From positions 1 through 64,000 of the forward strand of contig CAJUCE010000027.1 of the NCBI GenBank assembly GCA_910584865.1: DNA of 64,000 nt, written 5' to 3'. Numbering within the stretch: position 1 is the stretch's first letter; each line of letters starts with the position of its first letter. Shown here piece by piece: positions 1 to 8,100 of this stretch. The notes under the pieces are model-generated. The model was not told the DNA's origin and did not search any database. It saw nothing but the letters and a program-made list of their open reading frames with translations. The position numbers and the translations under genes are program-made. The DNA is from an uncultured Acetatifactor sp. Its GTDB lineage: Bacteria; Bacillota; Clostridia; Lachnospirales; Lachnospiraceae.

Positions 1-2
1 TG

Positions 3-95
3 AAAGATTATGCAAAGCGCAACGGTTTTCTGAACTGCCAGTTCTATGTTGATGATGCAGATATAATAGGACTTAATCAGAAAACCTTGATTTAA
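3..95 (+). pseudogene. 3' remnant of a serine recombinase (resolvase N-domain fragment)
   Basis: The open frame entering the window reads KDYAKRNGFLNCQFYVDD. This matches the segment of the resolvase N-terminal domain that normally continues into a G-x-SGTxxxRP motif in large serine recombinases. Here the homology stops after VDD, and an unrelated tail (ADIIGLNQKTLI) leads to a stop. The gene is therefore truncated inside its catalytic domain, and no functional recombinase could be made from this end. It suggests that an insertion or deletion junction lies near base 57. The identification rests on one short motif, so confidence is moderate. Confidence 0.55.
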
Positions 96-123
96 GGGGT
101 TTTACCGATTAAGTCCTATTTTT
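65..123 (+). terminator. Perfect 14-bp inverted repeat with T-tract (terminator-like)
   Basis: AATAGGACTTAATC at 65-78 is exactly complementary to 107-120, with a 28-base spacer, and the right arm runs into five T residues. It follows the recombinase remnant and precedes the parA region. It can end upstream transcription. The AT-rich arms and long spacer also fit a protein-binding dyad at an element end. Confidence 0.5.
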
Positions 124-133
124 ATACCCTGTT

Positions 134-171
134 TACCCAAACTACCCAAACCCATCTTACCACAAACTACC
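134..171 (+). repeat. Iteron-like direct repeats upstream of parA
   Basis: TACCCAAAC occurs twice back to back (134-142 and 143-151). A degraded third copy (TACCACAAAC) follows at 158-167. The array lies 60-95 bases before the parA start. Short tandem iterons in this position are typical of partition sites or of operators bound by ParA or ParB. The assignment as parS/parC is inference. Confidence 0.45.
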
Positions 172-227
172 GTTCTGGTATACCGTTACATCTGGAAAAC
201 GGACAGGAAAACGAAAGGAGAACACAA

Positions 228-1037
228 ATGGCAAAAATTATAGCCGTAATGAACGAGAAAGGCGGTGTGGGAAAATCAGCCACAGCCACCACGCTGGCCT
301 ACCTGCTGGCAAAGAGAGGAAAGCAGACAGCCCTGATTGACTTTGACGGACAGGGACATTCCAGTATCATCTATGGAGTAAAGAACATCAACAAGCTGGA
401 AATAACGATCAATACGTTATTGCGGAAGATTATGGAGGACGAGCCTTTGCCGGAGCCGGACAGCTATGTGATAAAGCATGAGAGCGGCGTGGAGGTCATT
501 CCGTCCAACTCCCAGCTTTTCACGCTGGAGAGGAATCTGTGCAACGTGGATTTCCGGGAGCGGATACTGACCCAGTATGTAAATACCATCCGGGACAGAT
601 ACCAGTACATAATCCTGGATTGTATGCCCCAGATGGGAACTCCCATGATTAACGTGATGATGTGTGCGGACAGCATCATCGTCCCCACACAGGCAGAACT
701 ATTGTCCACGCAAGGGCTGGCGGAACTGCTCCGGCACTATCAGATTATCCGGAAGAACAGCAACCACAGGCTGCGGATTGAGGGCATCCTTATTACCATG
801 GATTCTCCCAATACCATCGTGTCGGTTCAGGTCAGGCAGCTGATTGAACAGGGCTTTGCAGGAGCGGTGCCGATCTTCAAGACCCATATCCCCCGCTCCA
901 TCAAGGTGGCGGAGGCGGTGCTTTACCACAAGACCATCTGTGAGTTCATGCCGAACAATCCGGCGGCGCTGGCCTATGAGAGATTTGCGGACGAGCTTCT
1001 GGAAAATGAGCAGAGGGAGGTGCAGGCAGTTGGGTAA
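228..1037 (+). CDS. parA: ParA-family partition ATPase
   Basis: This 269-residue protein belongs to the ParA/Soj/MinD family of DNA-segregation ATPases. The deviant Walker A motif KGGVGKSA is at residues 12-19, the A' aspartate is in LIDFDGQGHSS (about 37-47), and the Walker B-like segment is IILDCMPQMG (about 126-135). It has no N-terminal helix-turn-helix, so it is the short, Soj-like type. The ATG is preceded by AAAGGAG at a good distance. The last bases overlap the TTG start of the ParB gene, so the two are translationally coupled. It should position or stabilise the element after transfer or in circular form. Confidence 0.9.
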   Translation: MAKIIAVMNEKGGVGKSATATTLAYLLAKRGKQTALIDFDGQGHSSIIYGVKNINKLEITINTLLRKIMEDEPLPEPDSYVIKHESGVEVIPSNSQLFTLERNLCNVDFRERILTQYVNTIRDRYQYIILDCMPQMGTPMINVMMCADSIIVPTQAELLSTQGLAELLRHYQIIRKNSNHRLRIEGILITMDSPNTIVSVQVRQLIEQGFAGAVPIFKTHIPRSIKVAEAVLYHKTICEFMPNNPAALAYERFADELLENEQREVQAVG

Positions 1038-2097
1038 GCCAAGAGTCAACCTGGAAGATTTCAGCGATATGCTGCATTTTGACGCAGAGCAGGAAAAAGC
1101 GGTTATAGACACTTCGGCTGTGGCATCTGTACAGGGGGAGGTTCAGGAACCGGCAGGAATCCTGGAAATGGATTTTGCCCGGATGGAGCCGTTCCCCAAC
1201 CATAAATTCAAGCTGTACGAGGGACAGCAGCTTGCCGACATGGTGGAGAGCATCCGGCAGTTCGGCGTCCTGCTCCCCATCATCCTCTGGCATGACGGGG
1301 ATGGGAAATATATCATTTTGAGCGGCCACAACCGCCATAATGCCGCCATGCTTGCAGGATTGTCCAAAGGCCCGGTCATCATAAAGGAAAACCTGACTTA
1401 TGACGAAGCCGTGCTGATCGTGACGGAGACCAATCTCCGGCAGCGTTCTTTCGGGGATATGAGCCATTCCGAGAGGGCATACTGCCTTGCCCAGCACTAC
1501 GAGGCATTGAAGTCACAGGGCAGGAGAAATGACCTTTTAGATGAGATAGAAATGCTCTTAAACCCGCATGAATCCAGGGGAAACCCAACTTCTGTTCAAG
1601 TTGAACAGAAGTTGGAAAGCCGGGAGAAAGTTGGGCAGGAATATGGCCTGTCGGCATCAAAAGTTGGACGTTACATAAAGATTGCGACATTGATTGAGCC
1701 GCTGCTTATGCGTGTGGATACTGGTGAAATCCCATTCCTTGCCGCATATGACCTGTCCTTTATCGGGGATGGGGACCGGCAGCGTCAGATAGCGGAACTG
1801 ATGGAGAGCGACAACTACAAGGTGGATATGAAAAAGGCAGAGCTTCTCCGCAGCTATTATGAAACTGGAAAACTGAATGACACAACCGCCGTGCAGATAC
1901 TTTCCGGCGAGAAAACACGAAAACCAAAAACCAGTAAGCCGCAGCCCTTTAAGGTGAAACCGGCAGTGATCACCAAATACTTCACAGCAGGCCAGAGCGC
2001 CAAAGAAATCGAGGACACCATAGACCGGGCGTTGGCACTGTACTTTGAAAACCTGCATATCCCTGGAGAACAGGGGGAGCGATATCCAGATGAATAA
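1030..2097 (+). CDS. parB: ParB/RepB/Spo0J-family partition protein
   Basis: The start is a TTG at 1030, which lies inside the parA stop region with GGGAGGTG eight bases upstream. A longer open frame to 844 only shadows parA. The protein is 355 residues long. The ParB N-domain begins near residue 50 (EPFPNHKFKLYEGQQLADMV) and carries the CTPase/nuclease-fold signature ILSGHNRHNAA in place of the usual GERRxRA. The family helix-turn-helix region follows (YGLSASKVGRYIKIA, about 210-225). It should bind iteron or parS sites and act with ParA. The GHNRHNAA box is typical of ICE-borne ParB proteins. Confidence 0.88.
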   Translation: MGKPRVNLEDFSDMLHFDAEQEKAVIDTSAVASVQGEVQEPAGILEMDFARMEPFPNHKFKLYEGQQLADMVESIRQFGVLLPIILWHDGDGKYIILSGHNRHNAAMLAGLSKGPVIIKENLTYDEAVLIVTETNLRQRSFGDMSHSERAYCLAQHYEALKSQGRRNDLLDEIEMLLNPHESRGNPTSVQVEQKLESREKVGQEYGLSASKVGRYIKIATLIEPLLMRVDTGEIPFLAAYDLSFIGDGDRQRQIAELMESDNYKVDMKKAELLRSYYETGKLNDTTAVQILSGEKTRKPKTSKPQPFKVKPAVITKYFTAGQSAKEIEDTIDRALALYFENLHIPGEQGERYPDE

Positions 2098-2176
2098 ACA
2101 GCCGGATATTGCCACAGGGCTTATGTGCCGGAGGGATATGTGTAACATGAATGAAAGAAGGAGGGGAACAGCTTGA
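2090..2176 (+). CDS. Small coupling ORF, 28 aa (hypothetical)
   Basis: ATG at 2090 overlaps the ParB stop, and its TGA overlaps the TTG of the next gene. AGGGGGAG lies about ten bases upstream. The peptide (MNKQPDIATGLMCRRDMC then a basic end) resembles nothing I know. Its double overlap suggests that it passes ribosomes from parB to the giant helicase gene. It may have no other function. Confidence 0.35.
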   Translation: MNKQPDIATGLMCRRDMCNMNERRRGTA

Positions 2177-5100
2177 GCAGAGCGACCAGTTTAGCAGACC
2201 TTTACAGAGCGTCCGTACAGGAGTACACAAAAACACCGGCAGAGTGGAAAGGCCTGCTGTCCTGTGCCGCACGGTTCTACAAGCGTTCCTTTGACAATGC
2301 GGTGCTGATCTACGCGCAGAAGCCGGACGCCACCCAGCTGGGAACCTTTGACGAGTGGCATGACAAACGGGTGGGGCGCAGCATCAACCGGGGCGCCAGG
2401 AGCATTGCGGTCATCGACATGGTAAACCCCAATGCCAGCATCAAATACCTCTTTGATTTCATGGATACCAACGGCAGCGTCCAGTCCTACCGGAACCTGC
2501 AGAAGTACCTGTGGGAACTGGAGGAACAGTATCGCCCCAGTATTATCATGCGGTTCCATGAAAAATATAACACTCCCACACGGAGCATGGACGCCTGCCT
2601 GTACCATCTGGTGGGCAGACGGGTGAGGGACTGGCTTTCACCCTACATGGAAAGTTTCAGGGTAAGGGACGAGGAAAGCCCTCTCCATGGGATGCCGGAG
2701 GATGCGGTGAAGGCGGAGTTCACGGGGCTGGTAATGGAGAGCGTGGCCTACACCGTATTTTCCAAGTGCGGAATCTCCACAGAGATGTTTGGGGACGACA
2801 GCTTTGAGAATATCAGTAACTATAACACGCTCCAGCTTTTCATGGCGCTGGGGAGCTGCACGGTCTCCATCGCAAGGCCCATTCTGAATGAGATTTACAG
2901 GGAAATCCAGAACATCAAAATCGAAAGGAGCAAAATCTATGAGAACAGAGCCATTGATGAACTTTACATACAGACAGGGAGAGGACGGGATGCTGTATCC
3001 CGAGATCAGAGTGTCGGAGAACCCGCAGACCGACCGGACGCCGGTGGGACGGTTCGGGAGCCGGTGGAAATCGTACATGATGGAGAAGCATCCCCACAGG
3101 CTGTCGAAGCTGGTGGCACAGGGCAGGATCAACGAGGTGATCCTGCAGGTAGACCAGGAGGCAGAGCAGAGGAAAGAGGCGCTGATACAGGAACTGCTGG
3201 CCGCCCGCCCCATGCCGGAGACGGAGGACACCATGGAGAGAGCCGGACACATGAACATGATAACGAAAGAGGCGGAAGAGACCGTGATGGACGAGGTGGT
3301 GCTGAAAGCCAGGTAACACCCGCATCCCCATCTTCCCCTCAAACTATAAAACCGCCTGCAGATGGTTCCAAGCCGTCTGTGGGCGGTTTTTTCGTTGTGC
3401 CGCCAAGGTCACAGGAAACCCTACAGGTATCCCGCACAGATACGGGGGAGATTCCGGAAGAAAGACCGGAAACTGTCAGGCAGCCGGGGCAGGGAACAGG
3501 TTCCATACAGCCGCAGGGTGAAAAAGCAGCGCCGGAAACAGCACCCGAAAAGGAATCAGAAGAGGCACCGGTTCCGGAAAATAAAATCCTTCCGGAGCAG
3601 AAACTGGGAGAGGCATCACAGCCAGAAACAGGTACGGCAGAGAGAGCAGCAGAAATGCCGGAAAAAGCAAATCCTGCGGAGAACGGAAATCCTGAAAGAT
3701 CCGGGGAAACAAAGGCGGAAACACCGTCCTATTCCTCCGGCCTGCTGGAAGAGGAGGAAGTCTCTGAACTTCTGGATATGGTTTTATGTGCGGACGACCT
3801 GGTTCCGGACGCAAGGGTATGGCATTCTGAAATCTGCGGTTTTTTCCAGAGGGGCAACAGCCAGGAGAAAAAGGCAGATGCCCTGAAACTGATCTACGGG
3901 GAAATGGACGAGGATTACACCATCCAGGACGGCGGTTATCAGGTGCATATTTTAGGGCAGAGCGAGGGGATTGTGTTTCAGGCGGATGGAGGCGATTATT
4001 TTTATCCGTATCTGGAACTGTCAAAGCGGATCGATGCCCTTATCCTGGAGGGCACTTATCCGTTCAGCATAGAGGAAGAAGAACTGGATGATTTTGCAAT
4101 CCCGGACGAAAAAGAGGAGCTGGAGGAAAGCCGCAGGGACAGTGAAGCCGTCCCTTATGCGGATGATGCAGTGGAGGAACAGGAGAGAAACCTCCAGGGG
4201 CAGGAACAGCCGGAAATGGAGCAGGGAATAGCCGATGGGAACAAACCGGCGGAGGCAGAGGATCATGAACCGACCGAGACAGAGCTGCGCTATATCCATG
4301 CAGTCCTGCGTGACCAGTCCTGCTCCCTGTACCTGCAGAAGTCCATCCAGGAATATTTCGCCGGCCATCCGGATAAAGGGCAGAGGGAAGCATTTGTAAA
4401 GGAGGCCTATTTTACCGGCAGCATGGAACTGGAAGCGGACGGGATACAGATCAGGGCGAAGACCTTGTGGGACGGGATGCATATCCGGGCATATGAGCCG
4501 ACGGGAACCATAGAGATTAACCTGTCCTGGGAGCATGTAGCGGTCCATATCGCCCCCCTGATTGCCAGCGGCACCTATGTAAATCCCAATACGCCAAAAC
4601 CGCCGGACAGGCAGGAGGTCATAGACTATTTCTTGGCGAAAGGCGGCATAGGCTACTATAACGATAAACTGCAGATTTACCGGGTAATGACCTCTTACCT
4701 TTCCGCCAGGGAGCGCATTGCGGCACTGAAAAGGGTGTATGGGATGGGAGGCCGTGGGTCAAAGCTGGCGAACGGCGGCCATTACAGCGTGGATTATAAC
4801 AGCACAGGATATAAGATTGAATACTCCCATGACGGCGTGGAAATCAGGGAGAAGATGACCTGGGAGAAAGTGGAGAGGCGCATCATGGAGCTGATCCGCC
4901 AGGATGCCTATCTGAGTGAAGAAGAGGAAGCGGAACTGGAACATGAGGAAGAGATGCATTATGCCCCGGAGGAGACGGGGATGCCGGAAGAAGCGCCGGA
5001 CAGACAGCTTTCCCTCTTTGACATGGGGATGGAATCCGGTTATGAGGACAATACCGGTTCCGGCCAGGATGCCCTGCTGGATACAGATAAAGTGCCGGAG

Positions 5101-8100
5101 CAGCTCCGCCCCTTCCAGGAGGGTGAGAGGATTTCCTACAATGGCAGGGTTTATGAGATCCTGCAGTATCTCTATGATAACAGGACGGTGGAGATTGGGG
5201 ATATCAGCCAGTTAGAGAACCTGAATGGGTTTAAGATCCGGGAACGGGTTCCGGCCACAGAGATTGAGGGCTGCCAGACAGTGGAGGATGGCCGTTCTGA
5301 CGGAGAGGCAGCATCCCAGACAACAGGGACAGCCCAAAATACCATACCTGCGGTGGGTGAACCGGAGATTTTGCATGTGCAGACACCTGCAGAGGCCGTG
5401 CAGGAAGAGGGAACGGATAACCGCATCATCCAGAAGGATTCCGGCCAGCAGGGGTTCCACAGTCTTAACTACCGCTACTTAGAAGAGCATCACCTGTATG
5501 ACGGCGGCCCCAAAACGAAGTTCCAGAACAACGTGGCGGCCATCCGGCTTTTAAAGGAACTGGAAGAGCAGGGACGGAAGGCAACCGCAGAGGAACAGGT
5601 CATCCTTGCGAAATATGTAGGCTGGGGCGGCCTGGCAAATGCCCTGACGCCGGGAAAGAGCGGATGGGAGTCACAGTATGAGGAAATTCGGCAGCTTCTC
5701 ACGGAAGAGGAATTTCAGGCCGCGCAGGAAAGCACCCTTACCGCATACTACACGGAGCAGGGAGTGATCCGGCATATCTATGACGCGCTGGAGAAGTTCG
5801 GCTTCCACGGAGGAAATATCTTAGACCCTGCCATGGCGACCGGGAACTTTTTTTCCGTCCTGCCGGAAAGCATGGCGGACTCCCGGCTGTACGGCGTGGA
5901 GATTGAACCCATTTCCGGGCATATCGCAAAGCACCTTTATCCCGGCGCGGATATCCAGGTCACAGGCTTCGAGCATACCAGCCACCCGGACCAGTTCTTT
6001 GATGTGGTCATCGGCAACATCCCCTTCAATTCCATCAAGGTGGACGACCCCAGATACAACCGCTATAACTTCCGCATCCATGATTATTTCCTGGCAAAAT
6101 CCCTGGACAAGACACGTCCAGGTGGAATTGTGGCGGTTATCACGTCCAAATATACCCTGGACAAGGCAAATTCCGGCAGCCGGAGATACCTGGCACAGCG
6201 GGCGGAGCTTCTGGGAGCCATCCGCCTGCCGGGCAATGCGTTCAGACAGGTGGCGGGGACGAAGGCCACCACGGACATCCTGTTCCTAAAAAAGCGGGAA
6301 CGGGAGATCGTGCCGGATGAAACCAACAGCCCGTGGCTGTCGGTGGAGCAGAATGCAGAGGGCATCCCCATGAATACCTGGTTTATCGACCACCCGGAGA
6401 TGGTGCTGGGGAAGATGGTGTTTGATGAGAGTGTGTATGGCAATGAGAAAAGCACGGCCTGCCATCCCATGCCGGGAGACGACCTGGACGAGCGGCTGGA
6501 ACGTGCCGTCAGTTATCTGGAAGGAACCTACGAGGAGCCGGAACAGCAGGGAGATATACCGCAGGCGGAGGGCGCTCCCGAAATAAAATCCATCCCCTCA
6601 GACCCGGCAGTACGCAACTTTTCCTATGCTCTGGCGGATGGGAAACTGTATTACCGGGAGCATTCCCGGATGTATGAGCAGGATATTACAGGAAGGAAGG
6701 CGGAGCGCATCAAAGGGCTTGTGGAGATCACACAGGCGGTACGCAGGCTCATAGATTTCCAGAACCAGGAACAGGAAAGCCGGCCTGCAGTGGAATATGA
6801 AGCAGCCCTGCAGGAGCATATCGGAGGGCTGAACCGGATTTATGACCGCTTTGTGAAGGAGTACGGCTATATCAATGCCTATGCCAATGTGACGGCATTC
6901 TCCAGGGATGCCAACGCGCCGCTCCTGCGCTCCATCGAGAGGAAGAAGAAAGACGGGACAAGGGAAAACGGACAAAAAGATGTCCGTTATGAAAAGACCG
7001 CCATATTTTACAAGGCCACCATCCGGCCAAAGGCCATGCCCGCCGTGGTGGAATCCGCAGAAGAGGCATTGAAGGTCTCCCTGAACGTAAAGGGCAGGCT
7101 TGACCTGGACTATATGGCGCAGCTGTACCGGAAGCCGGACGGCGGCAGGGCAACAAAGGATGAAATCATAGAAGAACTGGGGGAACAGATCTACCAGGAC
7201 CCGGTACTGTATGCGGGGAACCCTTATGCCGGATGGCAGACTGCCGGGGAATACTTAAGCGGCTATGTAAAGGACAAGCTGGCGGAGGCGGTCATCAAAG
7301 CGGAAGAAGAGCCGGAGAGGTTCTCCCGGAACGTGGAGGCCCTGCGGACGGTACAGCCTGTGCCGCTGACAGCCCAGGAGATCAGTTTCTCTCTGGGGGC
7401 ACCCTGGATACCGTTGGAGACTTACCAGGAGTTTATGTATGAAGTGTTCAAAACCCAGGAGGGGAGCAGATACGGGAGGTATGCCACGGAACTGGAATTT
7501 TCCCGATACAGCGGCGTTTACTTCATTGCAAACAAAGGGAACGAAAGAGGCTCCGTCACCGCCTGCCAGGTCTATGGCACAGAACGGATGAATGCTTATG
7601 AGATCCTGGAGGCATCCCTGAACCTGCGGTTCGTGGAGGTAAAAGACCGGGTGGAATATACAGACCCGGATACCGGCGAGGATAAGGTGAAATATGTGCT
7701 GAACAGAAAGGAGACCATCCTTGCCAGGGAGAAGCAGGCGCAGATCAAGGCGGAGTTCGAGCGGTGGCTCTTTGCGGAGCCGGAGCGGGCGGCAAGGCTG
7801 ACAAAGCTGTACAACGACCGGTTCAATAACATCCGCCCCCGCACCTATGACGGCTCTGACCTGGTTCTGCCGGACTTATCGGAGGATATCCGGCTGCGGC
7901 CCCACCAGCTGGATGTGATAGCCCACGGACTGTACGGGGACGGGAATCTTCTGATGGCCCACGAGGTAGGGGCGGGAAAGACCTATGCCGCCATTGTGCT
8001 GGCCCATGAATTAAAGCGGCTGGGGAAGGTGGCAAAGCCTCTGATCGCCGTGCCGAACCATCTGGTAGGCCAGTGGTCCGATGCCTATATGGAGCTGTAC

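Noticed and set aside
134..171. Possible CRISPR-like array
   Set aside because: There are only two perfect adjacent 9-mers without spacers; no direct-repeat/spacer pattern was found anywhere in the window.
844..1029. N-terminal extension of the ParB reading frame to an ATG at 844
   Set aside because: It is the shadow of parA in another frame; the TTG at 1030 has a strong ribosome site and begins the ParB-like sequence.
3362..3886. 174-codon Arg/Lys-rich ORF in the helicase linker after tnpV
   Set aside because: It is a low-complexity basic translation of the acidic linker with no family match; only the tnpV frame upstream shows coding signals.
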